Shown here: positions 21,632 through 31,081 of the stretch, piece after piece
Layout of the letters: every line of letters starts with the position of its first letter
How positions within the stretch are numbered: the stretch's first letter is position 1
Position numbers and translations under genes: made by a program
NCBI RefSeq assembly: GCF_937129435.1
Contig: NZ_CAKZNF010000016.1
Coordinates: 1 to 64,000, forward strand
DNA length: 64,000 bases
Direction of reading: 5' to 3'
Source of the DNA: an uncultured Parasphingopyxis sp.
GTDB lineage: Bacteria > Pseudomonadota > Alphaproteobacteria > Sphingomonadales > Sphingomonadaceae
The notes under the pieces: model-generated
Told to the model about the DNA's origin: nothing
The model's input: only the letters and a program-made list of their open reading frames with translations
Databases searched by the model: none

Positions 21632-22600
21632 ATGGAAGCGCTCGTTACACTTTTCGGGATTGTCGCGATCCTGGCGATCATCTTCGTTATCGCTGGGATC
21701 AAGATCGTCCGGCAGGGCTATAATTACACGATCGAGTATTTCGGCCGTTTCACCGGCGTCGCACAGCCCGGATTCAACTTCTACATGCCCTTCTTCTATC
21801 GCGTCGGCCGCAAGGTGAACATGATGGAACAGGTGCTCGACATTCCGGGGCAGGAGATCATCACCAAGGACAATGCGATGATCTCTACCGACGGTGTCGT
21901 GTTCTTTCAGGTGCTTGATGCGGCGAAGGCGGCCTATGAGGTGTCGGACCTGTATGTGGCGATCCTCAACCTCGTGACGACGAACCTGCGTACGGTGATG
22001 GGATCGATGGACCTCGACGAAACGCTTTCGAAGCGCGACGAGATCAACGCGCGCCTGCTCGCGGTCGTCGACGATGCGACGACGCCCTGGGGCGTTAAGA
22101 TCACCCGCGTCGAGGTCAAGGACATTCGCCCGCCGATGGATATCGTCGAGGCGATGGGGCGGCAGATGAAGGCCGAACGCGAGAAACGCGCGGTGATCCT
22201 TGAGGCCGAGGGGCAGAAAACGTCCGAAATCCTGCGCGCCGAGGGCGAAAAGCAGTCTAACATCCTCGAGGCCGAGGGCCGGCGCGAAGCCGCGTTCCGC
22301 GATTCCGAGGCGCGCGAGCGCGAGGCCGAGGCCGAAGCGAAGGCCACGCAGATGGTGTCCGACGCGATCGCGGGCGGCAATGCGCAGGCGATCAACTATT
22401 TCATCGCGCAGGACTATGTGAAGACGGTCGGCGAGTTCGCCCGCTCGCCCAACGCCAAGACGATCCTGTTCCCGGTCGAAGCGACGCAGCTCATCGGCAC
22501 GCTGGGCGGGATTGGCGAGCTGGCCAGGGAAGCGCTGGGCAACAATGATTCGACGACCGCGCCCGGTCGTCCCCCCTCGGTCCGGCGCGACGGGAGCTAG
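21632..22600 (+). CDS. SPFH/Band 7 domain protein (stomatin-like)
   Basis: GIKIVRQGYNYTIEYFGRFTGVAQPGFNFYMPFFYRV...EQVLDIPGQEIITKDNAMISTDGVVFFQV; followed by an NfeD-like gene. Confidence 0.92.
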   Translation: MEALVTLFGIVAILAIIFVIAGIKIVRQGYNYTIEYFGRFTGVAQPGFNFYMPFFYRVGRKVNMMEQVLDIPGQEIITKDNAMISTDGVVFFQVLDAAKAAYEVSDLYVAILNLVTTNLRTVMGSMDLDETLSKRDEINARLLAVVDDATTPWGVKITRVEVKDIRPPMDIVEAMGRQMKAEREKRAVILEAEGQKTSEILRAEGEKQSNILEAEGRREAAFRDSEAREREAEAEAKATQMVSDAIAGGNAQAINYFIAQDYVKTVGEFARSPNAKTILFPVEATQLIGTLGGIGELAREALGNNDSTTAPGRPPSVRRDGS

Positions 22601-22605
22601 GCTGA

Positions 22606-23067
22606 ATGAGCTGGGAGGATTTCACCAACGCCGAGTCGATCTGGGTACTCGTCGGGCTCGTCCTGCTGATCCTCGAGATGATCGCGCCCGGCGCCTATCT
22701 GATGTTCATCGGCGGGGCGGCATTGCTCACCGGAATATTGGGGTTCGTCTTCCCGCTTCCGTTGATTGCGGAGCTGGCGATCTTCGCTGTCTGTGCGGTG
22801 GGATCGGTTTATGTCGCGAAGCGCTGGTTCGACGTCTATCCGATCCTGTCGTCCTCGCCGCTTCTCAATTCGCGCATCGCGCAGATGATCGGGCAGACAG
22901 TCACGGTGGTCGAGCCGATCGAGCACGGCCAGGGGCGCGTGAAGGTCGGCGACAGCGTGTGGTCGGCCAGCGGACCCGATGCCGAAGTCGGGACGAAAAT
23001 GAAGATCACCGGCGCCGAAGGCAACCGGCTCGAAGTAGCACCGGTCGAAGCGTTGCCTAAACCCTAG
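22606..23067 (+). CDS. NfeD family protein
   Basis: SIWVLVGLVLLILEMIAPGAYLMFIGGAALLTGI plus OB-fold-like C-terminus; paired with SPFH gene. Confidence 0.88.
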   Translation: MSWEDFTNAESIWVLVGLVLLILEMIAPGAYLMFIGGAALLTGILGFVFPLPLIAELAIFAVCAVGSVYVAKRWFDVYPILSSSPLLNSRIAQMIGQTVTVVEPIEHGQGRVKVGDSVWSASGPDAEVGTKMKITGAEGNRLEVAPVEALPKP

Positions 23068-23074
23068 ATTTCGC

Positions 23075-23392
23075 TCAGCGCTTGAACAGGCCCTTGGCCA
23101 TATCGGTCAGGTCGTTGATCGGATTGCCGTCCCCATCCTTGTCGATCATCCCTGAGAATTTCGACAGCGAGCCTTCGCCGCCGATCTGATCGACGATCCG
23201 GCTCAGCGTGCCGGTATCGAGACCCGTTTTGGCCGATGCGAGTTCCACCGTGTCGCCGTCCTCCTGATGCGAAAGACCGAGCGCCGAGATCGCCTTCTCT
23301 GCCATCGAGGGATCGATTCCGACTTTTTCGGCGAGGTTTTTCACATCGTCGGGCGCGCCGCCGATGCCTTGCAGGATCGAATTGAGGTCCAT
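23075..23392 (-). CDS. Small hypothetical protein, DUF937-like, with DxDxDG loop
   Basis: 105 aa MDLNSILQGIGGAPDDVKNLAEKVGID...KFSGMIDKDGDGNPINDLTDMAKGLFKR. Confidence 0.6.
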   Translation of the reverse strand: MDLNSILQGIGGAPDDVKNLAEKVGIDPSMAEKAISALGLSHQEDGDTVELASAKTGLDTGTLSRIVDQIGGEGSLSKFSGMIDKDGDGNPINDLTDMAKGLFKR

Positions 23393-23421
23393 GAATCTGC
23401 TCCTCCTAAGTCGCGGGTCCG

Positions 23422-25026
23422 TCAAGCGGCCGCGGGCGTCGGGGCCGCCTCGCGTACACCCTGATCGACATGCTCCTCGAACTGGGCGAAATTGTCGATG
23501 AAGAGCTTGACCAGCTTCGCTGCGGTCTCGTCATAGGCCGTGCCGTCGTCCCAGGTCGAACGCGGATCGAGGATCGCATCGTCGACACCCGGCACGGAAA
23601 CCGGAACCTCGAAGCCGAAATTCTCGTCGGTGCGGAATTCGGCATCGTTGAGCGATCCGTCCAGCGCCGCGTTGAGCAGCGCGCGCGTAGCCTTGATCGG
23701 CATCCGGCTGCCGGTGCCGTATTTGCCGCCGGTCCAGCCGGTGTTGACGAGCCAGCAATTGACGCCGCCCTTGGCGATGCGCTCCTTGAGGAGGTTGCCG
23801 TAGACGCTGGGGTGACGCGGCATGAATGGGGCACCAAAGCATGTCGAGAAGGTCGCCTCCGGCTCGGTGACGCCGATCTCGGTTCCGGCGACCTTGGCAG
23901 TGTAGCCGGACAGGAAATGATACATTGCCTGGTCGGGCGTCAGCTTGGCGATCGGGGGCAGCACGCCGAACGCGTCGGCGGTCAGCATGATGATGTTCTT
24001 CGGCACCGGGCCGAGATTGTCTTCCGAGGTGTTCGGAATGAAATCGATCGGATAGGCGCCGCGGCTGTTCTCGGCGAGGCTCGAATCGTCGAAATCGAGT
24101 TCGCGCGTCTCGGGATCCATGACGACATTTTCGAGTACGGTGCCGAAACGCCGCGTGGTCGAATAGATTTCCGGTTCCGCCTCTTCCGACAGCCGGATCA
24201 TCTTGGCATAGCAGCCGCCCTCGAAGTTGAAGACCGCCGTGTCCGACCAGCCATGCTCGTCGTCGCCGATCAGCGTGCGGCTCGCATCGGCCGACAGCGT
24301 CGTCTTGCCCGTGCCCGACAGACCGAAGAAGACCGCCGTGTCGCCCTCGGGCCCGATATTAGCCGAACAGTGCATCGGCATCACGCCCTTGGCGGGCAGG
24401 AGATAGTTGAGGATGCCGAAGACCGATTTCTTCATTTCGCCGGCATAGGCAGTGCCGCCGATCAGGATGAGCTTTTCGGAGAGATTGACCGCGATCACGG
24501 TCTCACTGCGCGTACCGTGCCGATCGGGGTCGGCCTTGAAGCTCGGCAGGTCGATGATGGTATATTCCGGTTCGAAACCGCCAAGTTCATCGGCTTCCGG
24601 CCGGCAAAGCATCGTGCGGATGAACAGATTCTGCCATGCCAATTCGTTGATCACGCGGACGCGCACCCGGTGTTCAGGCTGCGAACCGCCATGGAGATCC
24701 TGCACGAACAGCGTTTCGCGCTCGCCCACGGCTTTCAGGAAATCTTCCTTCAATGCCGCGAAATGCTCCGGCATCATCGGTACGTTGACCTTACCCCACC
24801 AGACGGTGTTCTCGGTTTCGGCGTCCTTGACGATGAACTTGTCGTTGGCCGAGCGGCCCGTGTGCTTGCCGGTTTCGACGACGAGCGGGCCGTGTTTGGC
24901 GAGGTGGCCTTCCCCCCGCTGCAGCGATGTCTCGACGAGCGGGGCGGTTTCCAAGTTCCAGTGAAGTTCGGCCCCGGTTTCAATGCCTTGGGCGGCGAGG
25001 TCGAATGCGGGTTTGCGGTCGGACAC
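23422..25026 (-). CDS. pckA: Phosphoenolpyruvate carboxykinase (ATP)
   Basis: [46 protein letters not shown]...[12 protein letters not shown]. Confidence 0.97.
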   Translation of the reverse strand: MSDRKPAFDLAAQGIETGAELHWNLETAPLVETSLQRGEGHLAKHGPLVVETGKHTGRSANDKFIVKDAETENTVWWGKVNVPMMPEHFAALKEDFLKAVGERETLFVQDLHGGSQPEHRVRVRVINELAWQNLFIRTMLCRPEADELGGFEPEYTIIDLPSFKADPDRHGTRSETVIAVNLSEKLILIGGTAYAGEMKKSVFGILNYLLPAKGVMPMHCSANIGPEGDTAVFFGLSGTGKTTLSADASRTLIGDDEHGWSDTAVFNFEGGCYAKMIRLSEEAEPEIYSTTRRFGTVLENVVMDPETRELDFDDSSLAENSRGAYPIDFIPNTSEDNLGPVPKNIIMLTADAFGVLPPIAKLTPDQAMYHFLSGYTAKVAGTEIGVTEPEATFSTCFGAPFMPRHPSVYGNLLKERIAKGGVNCWLVNTGWTGGKYGTGSRMPIKATRALLNAALDGSLNDAEFRTDENFGFEVPVSVPGVDDAILDPRSTWDDGTAYDETAAKLVKLFIDNFAQFEEHVDQGVREAAPTPAAA

Positions 25027-25221
25027 GGTTTTCCTCCGGATGATCTGCACAGCATAGCGGGCGGCGAACGGGCACCGCGCTGTCTTTCCTTTGCCTAAGC
25101 ACGGCTACGGCACGAATTCAACGCATGAAGCGCCGGTTGGGGGATATTTCGCGCCCATTGCTCCCCGCTCTGTGCATGGCTAGTCACACGCACATAGATC
25201 CGGAGGATTACGAAAAATTTC

Positions 25222-25929
25222 ATGACCGCCACCATCGCGCTTGTCGACGACGACAAGAACATCCTCACATCGGTATCGATCGCCTTGCAGTCAGAGGGCT
25301 TTGCGACGCGCATCTATTCGGATGGCGAGACCGCGCTGAAGGCGATCGTCGACAACCCGCCCGATCTCGCCGTCCTCGATATCAAGATGCCGCGGATGGA
25401 CGGGATGGAGCTGCTCCGGCGCCTGCGCGAAAAAACGGCCGTTCCGGTCATCTTCCTGACCTCGAAGGATGACGAGCTGGACGAAGCGCTTGGTCTCGCC
25501 ATGGGAGCCGACGATTATATCTCCAAACCCTTTTCGCAGCGGCTGCTGATTGCGCGGATTAAGGCGATTCTCCGGCGGGCCGAGCTGTCGGCGGGTAAGC
25601 GGGACAGTGATACCGACGAACCGGCCGAAACGATCGTGCGCGGCCGCCTCGAAATGGATCCGGCGCGGCACCGCGTGAACTGGGACGGCGACAATGTCAC
25701 GCTGACCGTGACCGAATTCATGATCCTCGAATCGCTGGCTCAGCGCCCCGGCATCGTGAAATCGCGCGACCAGTTGATGGACGCCGCCTATACCGACGAC
25801 GTCTATGTCGACGATCGCACCATCGACAGCCATATCAAGCGGCTCCGGCGCAAGTTCCGCCAGGTCGATCCCGAATTCGACGCGATCGAGACGCTCTACG
25901 GTGTCGGCTATCGATTCGCCGAAGAATAA
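25222..25929 (+). CDS. ChvI-like OmpR/PhoB-family response regulator
   Basis: [25 protein letters not shown]...[20 protein letters not shown]...winged-helix C-terminus. Confidence 0.92.
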   Translation: MTATIALVDDDKNILTSVSIALQSEGFATRIYSDGETALKAIVDNPPDLAVLDIKMPRMDGMELLRRLREKTAVPVIFLTSKDDELDEALGLAMGADDYISKPFSQRLLIARIKAILRRAELSAGKRDSDTDEPAETIVRGRLEMDPARHRVNWDGDNVTLTVTEFMILESLAQRPGIVKSRDQLMDAAYTDDVYVDDRTIDSHIKRLRRKFRQVDPEFDAIETLYGVGYRFAEE

Positions 25930-25930
25930 C

Positions 25931-27481
25931 GTGCGTCATCGCGACGAACTCGAGCTGCGCTGGTCGGCCCGATGGTCGCTCACCAGCCGCATTCTCGCTG
26001 TCAACATCCTCGCTCTGGCGATGCTGGCCGGGAGCTTCTTCTGGCTCGACAGCTATCGTATCCGCTTGCTCGACGAACGCCTCGCCCAGACCCAGACAGA
26101 GGCCGCGCTGATCGCCAGCGCGCTCGATGGCGTCGGGGGCGCCGAACGTGAACGGCTGGCCGTCGAACTCGGCGAAAGCAGCCGCAACCGGATTCGGATA
26201 TATGCCCAGGAGGGCCCGTTGTTGCTCGACAGCTGGGCGCTGGGGCCACCCACATATGAAATGCGCGACCCGGCGACCGAGCCCTGGAAACGCCACGTTG
26301 CCCGGTGGATGGATCAGGCCATCGAGACCGTCGTCGGTGCCGAAAGACTGCCGCCTTATCCCGATCCTGCCGTCGATACGCTTTCGAAATGGCCTTCCGC
26401 GGTCGCAGCGCGCGACGGGAACCCGGAATCTTCGCGGCTGATGCTGGCCGAGGATCGGACGCCGATGGTCGCGGCGGCCGTGCGCATGCAGGACGAAGAC
26501 GGTGCGGTGCTTCTCGTCACCGGCAATGCGCGCGACATTCGCGGCAATGTGCGCGACGAGCGGCTGCGGCTGGCCATCATCATCGCGATCGCGGCGTTGA
26601 TCTCGGTGCTGCTCTCGCTCTTCCTGGCGCGTACGATCGTGCGGCCCTTGCGGCGGCTGGCCTTGGCCGCTCAGCGGGTGCGGCTGGGGCGCGCGCGTGA
26701 GGTGGTCGTGCCGCGCCTTCCCTCGCGCCGTGACGAGATCGGCCTGCTGGCGCGGGCACTGTCGGACATGAGCCAGGCTTTGCGGCTCAGGATCGACGCG
26801 ACCGAGGCTTTTGCCGCCGATGTGGCGCACGAACTCAAAAATCCGCTCGCCTCGCTGCATTCGGCCGTCGATTCGCTCTCGCGCGTCGACGATCCCGAGC
26901 TCCAGAGGCAGCTGCTCGATGTGATCCGGGACGATGCGCGGAGGCTCGACCGGTTGATCACGGATATCGCTGATGCATCGCGACTCGATGCGGAACTCAG
27001 CCGCGCCGACTTCGAAATCGTCGATATCGGCCGCCTCGTCGAAACCATCCTCGCAGCGCGCGAGGCACGGGGCCTCGACGGCAACGTCAAGATCGCCTTT
27101 GCCCGTCCGCGATTGGGGGCGGCGCGCGTGCTGGGAGACGAATCGCGGCTGGCGCGCGTCATCGGAAACCTGCTCGACAACGCGGTGTCCTTTTCGCCTG
27201 AGAATGGCATCGTGCGAATCGGCGCCACCGGCGACGGCGAGAATGTTGTGGTGACCGTGGAGGACGAAGGCCCGGGCGTACCCTCCGATATCCGCGACGA
27301 AATATTCCTGCGCTTCCATTCGATCAGGCCCGAAAAGGAAGATTTCGGCAAGCATTCGGGTCTGGGTCTCGCTATCGCAAAGACCATAGTCGAAGGCCAT
27401 GACGGGACGATCCGCGTCGAGGATCGCGACGATTCGTCGCGCGGTGCGCGTTTCGTTATCATCCTGCCGATGGCATCATGA
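25931..27481 (+). CDS. ChvG-like sensor histidine kinase
   Basis: Two TM segments, HAMP, AFAADVAHELKNPLASLHSAVDSL, NLLDNAVSFSP, KHSGLGLAIAKTIVEGHDG; GTG start. Confidence 0.92.
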   Translation: MRHRDELELRWSARWSLTSRILAVNILALAMLAGSFFWLDSYRIRLLDERLAQTQTEAALIASALDGVGGAERERLAVELGESSRNRIRIYAQEGPLLLDSWALGPPTYEMRDPATEPWKRHVARWMDQAIETVVGAERLPPYPDPAVDTLSKWPSAVAARDGNPESSRLMLAEDRTPMVAAAVRMQDEDGAVLLVTGNARDIRGNVRDERLRLAIIIAIAALISVLLSLFLARTIVRPLRRLALAAQRVRLGRAREVVVPRLPSRRDEIGLLARALSDMSQALRLRIDATEAFAADVAHELKNPLASLHSAVDSLSRVDDPELQRQLLDVIRDDARRLDRLITDIADASRLDAELSRADFEIVDIGRLVETILAAREARGLDGNVKIAFARPRLGAARVLGDESRLARVIGNLLDNAVSFSPENGIVRIGATGDGENVVVTVEDEGPGVPSDIRDEIFLRFHSIRPEKEDFGKHSGLGLAIAKTIVEGHDGTIRVEDRDDSSRGARFVIILPMAS

Positions 27482-28419
27482 CCGATCGCGACGAACCCCA
27501 ACGCATCCTCCTCGTTACCGGCATGTCCGGTGCGGGCAAGTCGACCGCGCTGCGCACATTCGAGGATATGGGCTGGGAAACGGTCGACAATCTGCCGCTG
27601 AGCCTGTTCGATCAACTTCTCGAATCGCCCCGGTCGCTTGACCGCCAGGCGGCCGATCGATCGATCGCCATCGGAATCGACAGCCGCACGCGCGGTTTTG
27701 ACGCCGGTGCGATCGTCGAGCGCATCAAGACGCTGGAATCCGATCATGATTTCCGGATTGAGACGCTGTTCCTCGATTGCAACGCTGCCGAGCTGGAACG
27801 TCGTTTCTCCGAGACGCGCCGCCGCCATCCGCAGGCGCAGGACCGGCCCGCCGCGCAGGGAATCCTGATCGAACGCGACATGATGATGCCGCTCCGCCGC
27901 TGGGCCGAGCATGTCATCGACACGTCCGACAGCTCCGCGAACGATCTGCGTGTCGAGCTGCGCAACCGTTTCTCGCGCCAGGCCGGACAGGAGATGACGG
28001 TGACCATCGCCTCTTTCGGCTTTGCGCGCGGAATCCTGCGTAACGCCGATATGGTGTTCGACATGCGCTTCTTGCGCAATCCGCATTGGGACGAGACGCT
28101 CAGGCCGATGACGGGAAAAGACGAGGCAGTGGGCGACTATATCGCCGAGGATCCGGCCTATGAGGATGCGGTCGGGCGGATGGAGGAACTGCTGGTCACC
28201 TTGCTTCCGCGCTACCGCGCCGAAGGAAAGGCCTATGTTACCATCGCATTCGGCTGTACAGGCGGCCGCCATCGTTCGGTGCACGTTGCCGAGCGTGTTG
28301 CACAACGGTTGCGTGATAGCGGATTTTCGCCCACGGTCGCGCACCGCGATTTGGCCCACCCGTCACTCGATACGATCGAGCGGACGGCGGGGGACGGAAA
28401 CGGGAACGCAGGTGGCTGA
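27478..28419 (+). CDS. rapZ: RNase adapter RapZ / YvcJ-type nucleotide-binding protein
   Basis: LLVTGMSGAGKSTALRTFEDMGWETVDNLPLSL...VTIASFGFARGILRNADMVFDMRFLRNPHW...IAFGCTGGRHRSVHVAE. Confidence 0.94.
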   Translation: MTDRDEPQRILLVTGMSGAGKSTALRTFEDMGWETVDNLPLSLFDQLLESPRSLDRQAADRSIAIGIDSRTRGFDAGAIVERIKTLESDHDFRIETLFLDCNAAELERRFSETRRRHPQAQDRPAAQGILIERDMMMPLRRWAEHVIDTSDSSANDLRVELRNRFSRQAGQEMTVTIASFGFARGILRNADMVFDMRFLRNPHWDETLRPMTGKDEAVGDYIAEDPAYEDAVGRMEELLVTLLPRYRAEGKAYVTIAFGCTGGRHRSVHVAERVAQRLRDSGFSPTVAHRDLAHPSLDTIERTAGDGNGNAGG

Positions 28420-28824
28420 ATGATCGGTTTGGTTCTGGTGACGCATGGCAATCTTGCCCGCGAGTTCATCGTCGCGATGGAACATGTTGTCGGCGCACAA
28501 AAGCAGATCGAGGCGGTCTGCATCGGTCCGGACGACGATATGGAGGAGCGCCGCGAAGACATCGCCAGGGCCGTGAAAGAGGTCGACAGCGAGCGGGGCG
28601 TGATCATCCTGACGGATCTGTTCGGCGGAACGCCGTCGAATCTGTCGATTTCGCTGATGGAGCCCGATCGGGTCGAGGTTATCGCCGGGATGAACCTGCC
28701 GATGCTCATTCGGCTGGCCGGCGCGCGGCAGTCGATGGACGTCGCCGATGCGGTCACGGCAGCGCGTGAGGCAGGAACGAAATATATCTCCGTCGCTTCC
28801 GAAATCCTGGGGCAGGCGGCGTGA
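28420..28824 (+). CDS. PTS EIIA (mannose-type) protein
   Basis: MIGLVLVTHGNLAREFIVAMEHVVG...RGVIILTDLFGGTPSNLSISLM. Confidence 0.9.
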   Translation: MIGLVLVTHGNLAREFIVAMEHVVGAQKQIEAVCIGPDDDMEERREDIARAVKEVDSERGVIILTDLFGGTPSNLSISLMEPDRVEVIAGMNLPMLIRLAGARQSMDVADAVTAAREAGTKYISVASEILGQAA

Positions 28825-29096
28825 CCAGCCGCGTCGAGCGGACGGTCGTGATCGCCAACCAGCGCGGTCTGCACGCGCGCGCGAGCAGCAAATTCGTGAC
28901 GCTCGTCAGCGAGCTCGAGACGGAGGTCGAAGTCAGCCGGGAGGGCAATGTTGTGGCGGGTTCGTCGATCTTAGACCTGATGATGCTCGGCGCGGCCATG
29001 GGCGATTCAATCGTTATCGCCGCTGAGGGGGACAATGCGGAAGAAGCGGTGAATCGGCTCGCCGATCTGGTCGAGTCCAAATTCGGGGAGGAATGA
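28821..29096 (+). CDS. HPr family phosphocarrier protein
   Basis: VVIANQRGLHARASSKFVTL (His15-type site) and VVAGSSILDLMMLGA (Ser46-type site). Confidence 0.94.
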   Translation: MTSRVERTVVIANQRGLHARASSKFVTLVSELETEVEVSREGNVVAGSSILDLMMLGAAMGDSIVIAAEGDNAEEAVNRLADLVESKFGEE

Positions 29097-29099
29097 CCC

Positions 29100-29900
29100 C
29101 TGCCCCGCGACATCACGGCGTTTTCCAATCCGACGATCAAACTGGCCCGTTCGCTCCGCGACAAGAAGCATCGCCGGCGTGAAGGCCTGTTTCTCGTTGA
29201 AGGGTTGCGCATCCTGTCCGAAGCGCAGGACAGCGGGCGGCTTCCCGAGCAAATCTTCTTCGCGGCCGAGAGCGAAGCGCATGCGCGGGTCGATGGCCTG
29301 ATCGCGGCCGTCGAGGCGGCAGGTGGCGATGCCGTGCGGACGACACCGGCGCTGATCTCCAAATTGTCGGGCAAGGACAATCCGCAGTCGGTCGTCGGCG
29401 TTTTTCGCGAATGGGACGTTTCGCTTGAAGCGATCGAGCGAGACACCGCTCCGATCTGGATCGTCGCCCAGGCACTGCGCGACCCGGGCAATCTCGGGAC
29501 GATCCTGCGAACCGGCGATGCCGTCGGCGCGGGCGGCCTGATCCTGATCGACGATTGTACGGATCCCTTTTCGGTGGAGGCGGTGCGTGCCTCGATGGGG
29601 GCCATCTTTACGCAACGCATAGCGATGGCGCGGTGGGATGATTTTCTGCCCTGGATTCGCGGCGGCGCCGGGCAATTGATCGGAACCTCTCTGGAAGGCG
29701 CTATCGACTATCAGGAACCGCGATATGAGCGACCGGCCTTCCTGTTGGTCGGCAATGAATCCGCCGGGCTTCCCGCGGACTATGCTGCGCAATGCGATAT
29801 CACGGTCAAAATCCCGATGATGGGCCGGGCGGACAGCCTGAACGCGGCGATGGCGACGGCCGTGATGGCCTATGAGTTGCTCAACCAGTTTCGCCGATGA
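29100..29900 (+). CDS. TrmH/SpoU family RNA 2'-O-methyltransferase, apparent CTG start
   Basis: (L/M)PRDITAFSNPTIKLARSLRDKKHRREGLFLVEGLRIL...QALRDPGNLGTILRTGDAVG...LLVGNESAGLP...VKIPMMGRADSLNAAMATAV. Confidence 0.88.
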   Translation: MPRDITAFSNPTIKLARSLRDKKHRRREGLFLVEGLRILSEAQDSGRLPEQIFFAAESEAHARVDGLIAAVEAAGGDAVRTTPALISKLSGKDNPQSVVGVFREWDVSLEAIERDTAPIWIVAQALRDPGNLGTILRTGDAVGAGGLILIDDCTDPFSVEAVRASMGAIFTQRIAMARWDDFLPWIRGGAGQLIGTSLEGAIDYQEPRYERPAFLLVGNESAGLPADYAAQCDITVKIPMMGRADSLNAAMATAVMAYELLNQFRR

Positions 29901-31081
29901 GCGCCGTTCGCCGCCGCCTCGTCCTCTATCTGAGCGGCTTCGATCCGCGCGGCGTGCGCTATTATCATCAGCTTTACCGGGCGGAGGCGGACAAGCAGGC
30001 GGCGCTCGGCGGCTATCGGATTTCGGTAGGAAGGCGCGAGCGGATCGACGACCACTTGCTGCGCTGGGACCTGCGCTATGAAGACGCTGAGGGCGCAGTC
30101 GAAACCGAATATCTCTATTGCGAGTGGGACGACATCGTCCGCCGCTTCTGGGTCAAGCATCCGCTGAAGCTGGCGCGCGTGACGCTCAGCGCGTCGCTCC
30201 ATGCGCTGCGGAACGGGATCTTTCAGAACACATTGCGGTGGAGTTGGCCTGCCTTTGTCACGGCCACCATGCCGGCGCTGCTCTTGGTTGGGCTGATATT
30301 GCTGACGCTCGCCTTTGCCGGCGCGGGTTATGCGCTGTTCGGATGGGCAGGGCTGGCTGGCGGATTAATCCTCGGCTTCGGCCTGTTGTGGCTCGCCTAT
30401 CGTCTGGAGCAGAAGTTCAACCTGACCTGGGTCGGGCGGATACTCGGTTTCCACGAAGCCGAGGACAAGAGCGGCACCGAGATGCTCGAAAAGCGCCGTG
30501 ACGATTTCGCGGTCCTGTTGCGCGAACGGCTGGCGCGGGGCGGCGTCGACGAGATTCTCGTCGCGGGGCACAGCTATGGCGCGGCCTTGGCGATCTCGGT
30601 CGTTGCACGGGCGCTCGGTTCGGTGACGGCCGACACCCCTCGCCTGTCGCTGCTGACGCTCGGCCAGACGGTGATGTGGCTCGCCTGGCTCCCCCAGGCG
30701 GAACGGACTCGCGCCGAGATCGCGGCGGCGGCCTGCGATGACCGGATCGACTGGATCGACATCTCCGCTCCGCCCGATGGCGCCTGCTTCGCGCTCGTCG
30801 ACCCCTATACGGCGATCGGAGACCGGCAAACCGACCGCAAGAACCCCAAGCTCCTGAACGCGAAGTTCCACGAGATCATGGCCGATGAGGATTACGCCAA
30901 AGGCTCGCGCGACTGGATGCGCCTGCATTTCCAGTACATTATGGCCGGTGCAAAACCCGCCGAGTACGACTATTTCGCCACTACAGCGGGACCGCAGACG
31001 CTTGGCGATCGTTTCGCGACCCGCTCGTCGGTGCGCGATTTCACCCGCCTGCGGCGAGGGTCTATGAAGGACGTCCGATGA
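29897..31081 (+). CDS. Membrane-anchored alpha/beta-hydrolase-like protein
   Basis: VLYLSGFDPRG, two adjacent TM segments, LVAGHSYGAALA nucleophile elbow. Confidence 0.65.
   Translation: MSAVRRRLVLYLSGFDPRGVRYYHQLYRAEADKQAALGGYRISVGRRERIDDHLLRWDLRYEDAEGAVETEYLYCEWDDIVRRFWVKHPLKLARVTLSASLHALRNGIFQNTLRWSWPAFVTATMPALLLVGLILLTLAFAGAGYALFGWAGLAGGLILGFGLLWLAYRLEQKFNLTWVGRILGFHEAEDKSGTEMLEKRRDDFAVLLRERLARGGVDEILVAGHSYGAALAISVVARALGSVTADTPRLSLLTLGQTVMWLAWLPQAERTRAEIAAAACDDRIDWIDISAPPDGACFALVDPYTAIGDRQTDRKNPKLLNAKFHEIMADEDYAKGSRDWMRLHFQYIMAGAKPAEYDYFATTAGPQTLGDRFATRSSVRDFTRLRRGSMKDVR

Noticed and set aside
23470-25098. 542-aa ORF on + strand opposite pckA
   Set aside because: Long only because the reverse frame of high-GC pckA lacks stops; no family motifs.
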